Source: Anthopleura xanthogrammica (lineage: Eukaryota > Cnidaria > Anthozoa > Actiniaria > Actiniidae). Taken from it: 64,000 nt of DNA. The stretch is from NCBI GenBank assembly GCA_964019055.1, contig OZ025209.1:11888981-11952980 (forward strand), written 5' to 3'. Positions 56,764 through 64,000 of this stretch are shown in pieces (the first letter of the stretch is position 1; each line of letters starts with the position of its first letter). The notes under the pieces are model-generated. The model worked only from the letters and a program-made list of their open reading frames with translations. It had not been told where the DNA came from and ran no database searches. Made by a program: the position numbers and the translations under genes.

Positions 56764-59700
56764 CGATATGCAGAAATTCTGATCCTCTTGATAAATATAC
56801 AAGTATATCAAAAGTATGTCAGAAATTATGGGATATCGCTGATATTTTTTTCGAGTTGCCTATCACTAGGGCTTTCTGAAAAAAATATCAGCAATAATAT
56901 CCCATAATTTCTAATATACTTTTGATATACTTGTATATTTATCAAAAGGATCAGAATTTCTGCATATCGCTTATATACTTCGAATGTACAATGGCGATGG
57001 GTAATTGGCGATTGGTGATTGTATGACCGAAAATAACTGTGAGGTAATAAGAATTTCTTGATTTTCATTTCTTAAATACCTCAACAATGTCAAAATTGTC
57101 ATACATATAACAAATAAGACTGTAAGTTGTTCATCAATATCTCAAGTTGTTCACTGAGTACGTTTTTTTTTCTCCAAGATATCCAACCGAAAAGGCCAAC
57201 ACAATCCAATTTAGCAAACGTTCTAGTTTAGAGCAATCTTTTGGCACAGCTGGGTTTAGATGCAGACACGATCAAAAGTACTCGTATTGTACACCGTGCT
57301 TATTTGGAAGCTACAGTGATTTTAATAGGCTCACCCATAATTCAGAGTGCGTCTTTTGCCCAGCAGGTAAGTGTTTTTTTTTTGTCGATACGGCCCTATC
57401 CTATCCCGTCGCCGTTCCTTCTTAATAATCTGTACTGTACTGTAAGTAAACCGACTGCTCCAATATTTTAATCCAATGTGTTAAAGGTGGTTTCTATGAG
57501 GATTCGCTTGCTTTCTACGGCGAACGAGCGTACGGTAATGGATGTAAGATGTGTGACAACGGCACGTTTGTCCACATAAAAAACGCACCAGGGAGAAAAA
57601 AGGAAGACTGCAAACCTTGTCCTGAAGGTACAATTAGTTTATACTTTAATTGGTCTATCAATTTTTGCTTAATAATACAATGTCACTGCGAATGACAATT
57701 CCCCAAACAAATTCAGAATTGAGTACAAAAAAATTCAATCCCAAACAAATTCAAATTGATTTATGATTGCCCATTTTCTCTTCACTATTAAATCAATCAT
57801 TTAACACACTCTGACTTGCGAGGCTCTAGTTTCAAAACACCGTTAACTCGAGTTTTATGTTTTTATTGGTGAAAGCGACGCTCACTGTTCTCATTTTAAG
57901 CTTCAAAATTGAATCTTGTTCTTAAACATAATTTTTAAAGTTATTTTAGTATATTTTTCAAAGCTCGTTGCAAAAGAAGAAGGCACAAAAGCCATCTGCT
58001 GATAGATATGACGCTCAAAAGCATTGATTGCATTCGGCTTGCGCGCATCCTTTCTAGTAATGAGTTTCATTGCCTACTGCTCGGTATTTCAGCGAAATCC
58101 TTCAACCTATAACATCGCCAAACTTCTTTCTTGTTATCAAGGGAAGCTTTTCTAATTAGCAATTCATTTATTCTAGGTACACAGAATAAAATATTTGCAG
58201 GCTTTAGAGCTTGTCCATGTCAAGATGGGTTTTATCGACTCGATCGCTTCGAGAAGTGCTACTCTTGTCCTGACTACGGTGTCACGTGCTTCAACGAATC
58301 CATGACTCTGAAGCCTGGGTACTACTGGCAGTGGATTTCACAGTCAGAGAAAGAAAACTACATCAAATTCACCAACAACCTACAAATCTTTGATGACAGT
58401 TATAACAGAGACCTTGTGACGTTCAATGGATCCTTCCCCAAACATTACCAGTGTCCAAGAGCAGAGTCATGTCTGGGTGGCCTGGATGCTAACTGTGCTG
58501 AGGGTTACACGGGACCCCTGTGTGCTGTATGTGACAAGAGACACTACAACCTCGTATCAACATGTTTCAAATGTCCAAAACCTGGCTGGCTAATTTTTCA
58601 GGTATATTACATATCATATATCCATTTGACTTTTAAAACAGCTTTCGGTTCAAATAAAAAGCTAACAGTTCTTTAAATATTTTTAATGATGGGTAAGAAA
58701 ATAGGGGGCCGGCTTGAAATTTTAGTGACCCTGGAAAGTGGTGTCTTGAAATTAGTGATTAGAAAATATTTAAAGTTTCGTAAATATTTCCTAAAAGTAT
58801 CGGGGGGACCCTAAAATTTGTTTTCATTGTAGAGTGGTACTTCAAAAAAAATGATAAAATATGCTAATTTCTCACCCATCCCTGCCCGATAAATAATGAA
58901 CCGTCCCTAAATGATTGATAACATTTTTCTATTGATAATATTTTGGCATCATTTTAGGACTTTAAAGGTATTTGGATCAATAAATCATCCATTCTTTGCA
59001 TTTTTGCATTGGTCATAATACAAAAAAAATTCTTGTTTTGCTCCACAGATTAGTGCTATCTCTTTAGTGGTCGTAGCAGTATTGTTCTTGGTCATTAAAG
59101 TAAAGCGACGTAAGACGCAGTACAAGCGTTCACTTTCCGACATCATTCTTGCTCGTCTCAAGATCATTGTCTCATTCTATCAAATATTCTCTAGTACACT
59201 CGATGGATTTTCGTACGTCCAGTGGCCAAGTGCCTTGACCAAGATAAGTGAATACGCCAAGTTTGTTCAGCTGAATGTTATCCAGATTGCCCCTCTGCAT
59301 TGTTTCAACTCTCGTTTCAAGATGGATGCTTACGATCACCTCGTTACTACATGCTCAGTGACTGCTTTGGTCATTCTCATGGCTTTGGTCTATTACAACC
59401 TGAAACGCCTCTATCTTCGCAGAAGTGCCAAGCGATCTGGGAAACCTGTCATTCTCTCTGACCTAGAAGCCACGAAAGAGGCCTGCTACCGGAACGTCTT
59501 CCTGTTCATTTTCGTAACTTACCCACAGACCTGCTCAACGATTTTTCAAATGTTACCAGCAGCCTGTCACAGAATCTGTCAAGACAGCAGCCAGACACAG
59601 TGTACCTTCTACTTGAAGGCTGACTACTCCATAACTTGCTTTACTGACAAGTACAATCGGTATGTCATCTTGGCTTATGCTGCTCTGATCTACCCTTTTG

Positions 59701-61814
59701 TTGTTCCTTTGCTAACGGTAGTTGTTCTGTGGAAGTATCACTATAAACTCTTAAGGAAGAAACCAGAGAAAAAGCTCGAAGACAAGATTAATGCACCATT
59801 CAGCAAACAGGAAAGCCAATATAGAAACACTATCCAGTCTACCAGCGCCACAACTGCAGATGTCCAAGAGTGTACCACAGACGAGATACAGGAGGCCGCT
59901 AAGAACAACACAGAAAACGTTACATCCTCGTTTTTCAAAACTGAACATGAAGGTCCCAAATGTGATAGCAACCAAGGGCTGGAAATAACAACGATAGAGA
60001 ATAATCAAGAATATGTTGAAGGAAACGGTTCGGAGAGCACCACACTCACTACCCTACCAATCATAGCAGGAATGAGCTTCATATTCGAGAACTATGCTGA
60101 GAACTGTTGGTTCTGGGAAACCATTGAAATGATGAGGAAACTGCTCTTGACATCTTCTTTGGCTCTGATTGGTGCTGAAGGACGTACATCACTTGGAGTC
60201 GCTTCTATGTTATCAGGTAAGTATCTCGACAGTATTTGATATTCCTATTAGACCTTGAATGTTTACTCTGTTGTATATAATCATTCACAGGTTGTTATGC
60301 CATACTCCATGCTCACTTCAAACCAATCCCTGACAAGTTCGAGCATGTTCTTCAGCTGACGTCACTTCTGGTTACATTTGCCAATACGTGTATTGGAATG
60401 ATGCTCAAGGTAGACCAGGGTGCTTTGCTGGATGCTGATGCTAAGATCATGGACTCTTGGATTATGACAGCTTTGCTGGTCATGGCTAATGTCATGGTTA
60501 CGGCCCTTGTAGTTGGTGAGCTTTTAAAAACCTTCAAATTTTATCGATACCCTAAAACAACCTCTGGGCTGGTCAATGTCAGGGCACTGCTATTTCGTTG
60601 ATTGAATTGGAATTTAGTGGTTTTTTTAGGTGTTGCGGAGGGAGGAAAACCGGAGAACCCGGATTACAACCCTTGAAGCAAGGGAGAGACCTAACAAACC
60701 CTTACTTACATAAATATCACTTTTAAATAGCAAGAGCCAGAACCATTCATAAGTATTGTAGAAAAACTCTATGAGGCACTACTGCAAAGCTTAGAAATAA
60801 CCGCGTTATGTCAATCAAAAAATATACTTCCCTCTAAACATGCTTCTTTAAAAGATTAGTACTGTGAAACATCTGTACATGTATACTACATTTTTCTCCA
60901 TTTTTCTACATTATTAACTATTTGTTCACTTAAATTATATGGGAGTATCATGGTCCCTTTAGATAGATTTAGTGCGCAATTGCAGAGAAAATTTAACAGA
61001 ATTTGCAGCTCAGGATTAGCTCCAATCAACTGCCGTTTTCGTAAAAAAGGTATCTTACTCATAAACGTTTGCAATACAATTCCAGTAAAATATGCCATGG
61101 TAGTCGGTCAGACTATCTATTCCATCATCAAAAACCCTCGCTGCTCTCTCGCTTGCTGTCTGTCAGTTATTCTGACACTTGATGAAGTACAAAGTGAAGC
61201 AAGAAGTATGGAAAGTAGCAGTGGATGGGAGATGAAAACACAGCTACAAAGTGGCAATGAATTTGGAGGTATTTGTATATTACCACTTGATGAAAAATAC
61301 TATGATCAGCGAAGTAAAAATAGCTCAGCTCAGTTGGCTGGCTGGCTGGTTGGTTGGCTGGCTGCCTAGATATTTGGCTATTTGCTTTGTTGCTTTGTTG
61401 ATTGTTGGTTAACAGTATACAAATCGAAGAGACCTACAGGTTACCTTAAGCCGGACCTACAGGTTAATTAACCTAATTCTGTATGATATTTACAGGCTAG
61501 AATACTAATATATCTACCAGTATATATTCTGTAATCCGATACAGAATCAAGACCAACCTGAATGGAGTTTACATTTGCTCTCATGTGACCCCAGTCGTGA
61601 GATTCATAGGTCCTCACCCTAATAAATTATTAATGAATTTGATAAGGAACTTACAAATCCTCATCAATAATTCAAAGCCATGCCAGTCATCCGTTTTCTT
61701 CCTTTTTCAGGGTTTTCCATGGAAGATGCTGCTGGAGATTATGGTTTGGCTGGAATAGACTTGGACGATGAAGAAGAAGATGAACATCACGAAGGCGGTG
61801 ATGATAAAGATTGA
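46713..61814 (+). CDS. LRR - GCC2/GCC3-like - polytopic membrane protein, 22-23 exons
   Basis: Exons: 46713-46797 (signal peptide), 47097-47217 (LRRNT, CPVPCRC), fourteen LRR exons (48107-48178, 48520-48591, 48707-48778, 49122-49193, 49333-49404, 50183-50254, 51451-51522, 52956-53027, 53168-53239, 53321-53383, 53736-53813, 55076-55147, 55498-55569, 55638-55709), 57179-57366, 57487-57627, 58177-58601 (Cys-rich), 59049-60216, 60291-60515 (membrane), possibly 60963-61271, and 61711-61814. All joins are in phase, giving 1256 residues (1153 without the optional exon). The LRRs follow L..N.L..LP.GIF..N..L..L. The Cys-rich part (about 405-655) has repeated C..C..G.Y and CP.G units like GCC2/GCC3 (ephrin-receptor-like) modules. 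The membrane region (about 656-1119) has roughly eight or nine hydrophobic helices, and between helices a Ser/Thr/Glu-rich loop and FENYAENCWFWETIEMMRKL, typical of large LRR/GCC2-GCC3 orphan membrane proteins. The end is acidic (LDDEEEDEHHEGGDDKD). Probably a surface receptor or channel-like protein; ligand and activity unknown. Confidence 0.8.
46842..47034. mobile_element. Foldback element in intron 1 of the LRR gene
   Basis: TTTTCGAATATGGCGTCTATGACGTCAAACG and CGTTTGACGTCATAGACGGCATATTCGAAAA are inverted ends, with AATGTCCCGGATGT / ACATCCGGGACATT inside. It begins about 45 bases after the signal-peptide exon. Confidence 0.8.
47299..47670. mobile_element. MITE with GGACTCTGGGGGTAAAGTATC ends
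   Basis: The left end GGGACTCTGGGGGTAAAGTATCGGGTATGCTCGTCG is matched by CGACGAGCATACCCGATACTTTACCCCCGGAGTCCC at the right. The interior repeats GGTATCTTTTAGGG several times. It lies in intron 2 of the LRR gene. Confidence 0.85.
48031..48244 (+). repeat. Direct repeat flanking the first LRR exon
   Basis: TTCTTCTAGTGTAGCATATAGAGTTTACCTTAGCAATG (from 48037) recurs as TTCTTCTAGTCTAGCATAGAGTTTACCTTAGCAATG (from 48208), about 170 bp downstream, with LRR exon 48107-48178 between. The spacing suggests a duplicated exon-intron unit. Confidence 0.6.
50318..51112. mobile_element. Non-autonomous DNA transposon with arms of about 130 bp
   Basis: The left arm (CAGGCAGCCCAAGCTCTTTTTC ... GATAGCTTGTTTAATGCTTTGATGTC) is the inverted copy of the right arm (GACATCAAAATAAACAAGCTATC ... 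GAAAAAGAGCTTGGGCTGCC). A second inverted pair (CGTATTTCATTGTTGT / ACAACAATGAAATACG) is nested inside. It lies in an intron between LRR exons 6 and 7. Confidence 0.75.
51150..51327. mobile_element. MITE with GAGGCTTTGCACCA ends
   Basis: TATAGAGGCTTTGCACCA and TGGTGCAAAGCCTCTATT ends, with GGCAGCCATGACAGGAG / CTCCTGTCATGGCTGCC inside. It directly follows the larger element ending at 51112, in the same intron. Confidence 0.8.
51738..52455 (+). mobile_element. hAT-type DNA transposon remnant
   Basis: The terminal inverted repeats CAGGGACCGCGGAGC and GCTCCGCGGTCCCTG have the CAGGG start typical of hAT elements, and ATTTG flanks both ends (51733-51737 and 52456-52460). At 51991-52143 the + strand reads GERAFSMARRVDTWLIANM...CHKERIVRLRDK, like the C-terminal dimerisation block of hAT transposases. 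The frame is closed by a stop just upstream, so this is an internally deleted, inactive copy. It lies between LRR exons 7 and 8. Confidence 0.7.
53461..53706 (+). repeat. Minisatellite, four units of about 60 bp
   Basis: Units read ATCCATCATTATGATCATGCACGTGGTCTGTGACGTAGACTAA with C-run length variation between them. It sits between LRR exons 10 and 11, ending about 30 bases before the exon 11 acceptor. Confidence 0.85.
54245..54346 (+). mobile_element. Possible LINE 3' tail
   Basis: TATGGATACCAGTTCTGCTGAATGGGCCACC, then AATAAAGTTTATT and (CAATT)n, resembles the 3' end of a CR1-like LINE with a simple-repeat tail. No reverse-transcriptase coding sequence is recognisable upstream. Confidence 0.35.
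56122..56170 (+). repeat. (GT)n(AT)n microsatellite
   Basis: GTGTGT passes into TATATA over about 50 bases, immediately before the Penelope-like element remnant. A second TA run is at about 56724-56760, just after it. Confidence 0.9.
56211..56730 (+). mobile_element. Penelope-like element 3' remnant between inverted terminal copies
   Basis: About 125 bp at 56211-56337 is repeated in inverted orientation at 56606-56729. Between them, 56348-56482 (+) encodes DDLEVTIIDQCK...EREAFWAYKLRTITPLGLN and a stop. This is the pattern of the C-terminal GIY-YIG endonuclease end of Penelope-like retroelements. Both terminal copies contain a hammerhead-ribozyme-like core (minus strand at 56257-56285; plus strand at 56654-56682). 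The reverse transcriptase is missing. It lies in the intron between the last LRR exon and the first Cys-rich exon. Confidence 0.6.
56762..56971. mobile_element. Long hairpin, arms of about 92 bp
   Basis: AGCGATATGCAGAAATTCTGATCC at the left pairs with GGATCAGAATTTCTGCATATCGCT at the right. Pairing continues through ATAAATATACAAGTATATCAAAAGTAT and the TATGGGATAT block to a 20-30 base loop. No coding capacity. Confidence 0.8.
58686..58883. mobile_element. Small MITE-like element
   Basis: TGATGGGTAAGAAAAT at the left and ATTTCTCACCCATCC at the right are short inverted ends. It lies in the intron after the last Cys-rich exon of the LRR gene. Confidence 0.4.
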
Positions 61815-63474
61815 GAAAATGTTGACTATGGGGACAGAGAAAAAAAGAACAGCAACAGAAGCCCCGTTCTTCGAAAATATTCCAAGTGATTTCTTATAGT
61901 AATATAACATATATATATATATATAATCTGCTACCGCGCGTTCTATCATTTTTACCGCTAGCCAGTAACCTTATAACATTTTTATTTGTCAAATGTCTTC
62001 CAAAAAATCGGTCTAAATTGGTCTAAAAACGAAAAAAAAAAAATGCTTAGAAACACCCTTATATCGTAAGGGAACATAATTTCCACAATACTAAAGTGAA
62101 GTAGTTCAAAAAAGTTAGGCTTGCTTACGTGCATTCTGGATAGCTGGTGCTATGAGACAAAAATATGTTTATCTAAGGAAATGACTAGTCTGCCTTATCC
62201 CTAAACAAAATAGACTTTATCATATTCTCATCGTCCATTTCTTGTGTTTCAACATTGTCACACATGTAAACCTAGAAATTGTAAACTTTGAAGATAAGAA
62301 GCTCCGCCTCTTATATTTGTACCCCTTAGCCACACCCTATAGTATTTGAATCACCCATTAGTTCAGGTATCCTTGAATTATTTCAGTCTAGTGATATATA
62401 ATTAAGAGGCTGTCTCAGTAAAAACCGCCCACTCAACTTAGTTTAAAAAATATTTTTTTCTCAAACTCTGGCTATTGAAAGACTTTATTGGGGTGATCAC
62501 TGAAACGAATTTGGTTTGGTTCAAAAATCTTTTTTGGCTACGCTAGGAGCCGTTAAAATTGTTGACGGCCTGGGGCCTGTGATGAGCCCTTGACGACCGA
62601 AAATTTAGCACTTATTCACAGCGCTGTACACAAATCATTCCGTAGATTTCAGAATCTTTTTTTACACCGATCTGTAGGCACACTATTGTAGTTTCATGAA
62701 ATAAAAAGCTTCATCCAATCGGAGTAGCCGTAAGCAAGAAAACTAGGATATTGTTAGCCCTACTCCACACGCTGTCAGCGAGGGCTGAAAATGAGCAAAA
62801 TATAAAAGCTTGATCTGAAAAAGTGGGACCTGTCTACAAGCTTTTTCCTATATGATCGAAGAGTTCTATCATTTATTGATACAAATCAGCAATAACCTGT
62901 GTACGTTTTCATTTTTTTTAAAGTTATGGCCGTTTCTATTGGTATACCTTGGAGAAATTTTCGAGTTGAAGTATCAAATCAGTATCGCATCATTCGAGTA
63001 GATTTTAAATAAAATTCCGCTTACCTGCTTTCTAGGCTAGCCTCTTTTCCTCTCAAGCCATGCTAGAATTCTTTTAGATCACAAAAAGGCCATAAAGATC
63101 CCAATCGGAGAGAAAATTCATACTTCGTAACATTCATTCATTAGCCAAAGGTGTTCCTGGTCAATTATCCAAGGCTCGATATCTTGGCGTTTCAGGAAGT
63201 AAATTTTTCCTTTTGAGATTGGCCAAGCATTATATTTTCCAAAGTAGGTTTCCCACAACACTCAAGGCCAAATTTCAATGGAAAAAAGAGAATAAGGAGG
63301 GCTGAAAACCCAAGAAAACTACTCACAAACTTCACGTTAAAATCATAGCACTTCGTATTATTGCTGCTTCCGCAGGGGTTCGACGGTAGCTTTTTTGGGG
63401 GGGAACCGCTAACATCAAGTACTTTCATAGTTACATTGAAAATTATTTTGCTGTGGTTTTATTGAGCTGATCAA
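61815..63474. other. Intergenic region
   Basis: About 1.66 kb between the LRR gene and the next gene. AT-rich, with no open frame of coding character. A (TA)n run lies at 61909-61924, and a C/G-richer stretch at about 62540-62590 is unexplained. Confidence 0.5.
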
Positions 63475-63936
63475 ATGGAAGGCAAATGCTTATTAGAAGC
63501 TAGGGGGGAAAGTGGATGTGGTGATTTTGATCTTACTCGTTTATCAGAGTGCCAGAATGACATTTCAGGTCACCTAAGCGCCTGCCACCTGTCACAGATG
63601 ATTGGTTTTGTGGGAGAGTGTGACTTGATTTTGAATAGGGCAGGCATATTTGATTTAACATCTAGTCAGGTAGAAAATCTTTTGATTTGCGAAAAACATC
63701 GTGGAAGCATGGGACGAAAATGGAGACCGCCTCCAACCTGCCGGTACCCTCTGCACTCCGGCCCTAAGAAACCGCTCAAGAACAGAAACGCTGTGAATAC
63801 AGATACTAACCGGGAAGTCCGCCTGTTGCTTGGAAAAAACATCGCAATAGGATCTCGTGTGTTTATAGCATTTACTTATAAACTTGTTAACTATATAAAC
63901 TTTGAAATCACTGGTGATTTCCGCAATCTAAATTAA
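63475..63936 (+). CDS. First exon of a KHR..G..WR-motif protein (partial)
   Basis: ATG at 63475 opens a frame with a Cys/His pattern (C..........C....H.S.CH) and CEKHRGSMGRKWRPPPTCRYPLHSG, followed by NREVRLLLGKNIAIGSR. I associate the KHR-G-WR-C-P-H arrangement followed by a G..IPVGS-type block with a family of cnidarian proteins of unknown function that often precedes other domains; this is from memory and unverified. After IGSR the frame runs to TAA at 63936, but the composition changes (FIAFTYKLVNYINF). A GT at 63857 or 63859 is a likely splice donor, so the real exon probably ends near 63856-63858 and the gene continues beyond the window. The cysteines and histidines could bind zinc; no function is assigned. 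Confidence 0.5.
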   Translation: MEGKCLLEARGESGCGDFDLTRLSECQNDISGHLSACHLSQMIGFVGECDLILNRAGIFDLTSSQVENLLICEKHRGSMGRKWRPPPTCRYPLHSGPKKPLKNRNAVNTDTNREVRLLLGKNIAIGSRVFIAFTYKLVNYINFEITGDFRNLN

Positions 63937-64000
63937 CTCTCGGCAGTGTGATTTAATCACGAGTTATGAAGAGCTAATGAAATTGCGGAAAGCATACATT

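Overview
The window looks like nuclear DNA of an anthozoan cnidarian, most likely a stony coral or sea anemone. It is AT-rich, with many short exons separated by GT-AG introns, dense foldback (MITE-like) elements and microsatellites, and animal-only domain families (neurexin-type laminin G/LNS, EGF, LRR plus GCC2/GCC3-like modules). There are no bacterial-style operons. All gene models were assembled by hand from reading frame, splice sites and codon phase. All confident genes lie on the + strand.

Layout. 263-840: last exon of an LRAT/NC-domain protein entering from the left. 3519-39448: a head-to-tail cluster of five neurexin-like genes. Copy A (3519-11307) and copy B (18722-25478) have signal peptide-LNS-EGF-LNS ectodomains, matching the first cassette of alpha-neurexin. 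Copies C (27828-30232), D (33021-35660) and E (37990-39448) have signal peptide-LNS-EGF only. The first intron is phase 2 and later ones phase 1 in all five. They differ in membrane attachment: A has a transmembrane helix with a neurexin-like band-4.1 motif, B and D have GPI-type tails, E has a hydrophobic C-terminus, and C has lost its anchor to a stop codon. C and D are a recent segmental duplication of about 4.4 kb. An unrelated three-exon gene for a Cys-rich single-pass membrane protein (13780-16051), whose family I do not recognise, sits between A and B.

39.5-46.7 kb is a gene-poor stretch filled with foldback elements, microsatellites and a large minisatellite. 46713-61814 is one long gene of 22 or 23 exons: signal peptide, LRRNT cap, 14 leucine-rich repeats each on its own exon (mostly exactly 72 bp and all in the same phase), Cys-rich GCC2/GCC3-like repeats, a polytopic membrane region and an acidic tail. 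Its introns hold a hAT remnant, a Penelope-like element remnant with hammerhead-ribozyme-like sequence, and several inverted-repeat elements. At 63475 starts the first exon of a further gene with a KHR..G..WR motif that I associate with lineage-specific cnidarian proteins.

Taken together, most of the window encodes cell-surface proteins with adhesion-type ectodomains. The most interesting unit is the miniature neurexin cluster, with varied membrane anchors and mostly amino-acid-changing differences between its two youngest copies. What the cluster does is not shown by the sequence; a role in cell-cell or synaptic-type recognition is inference.
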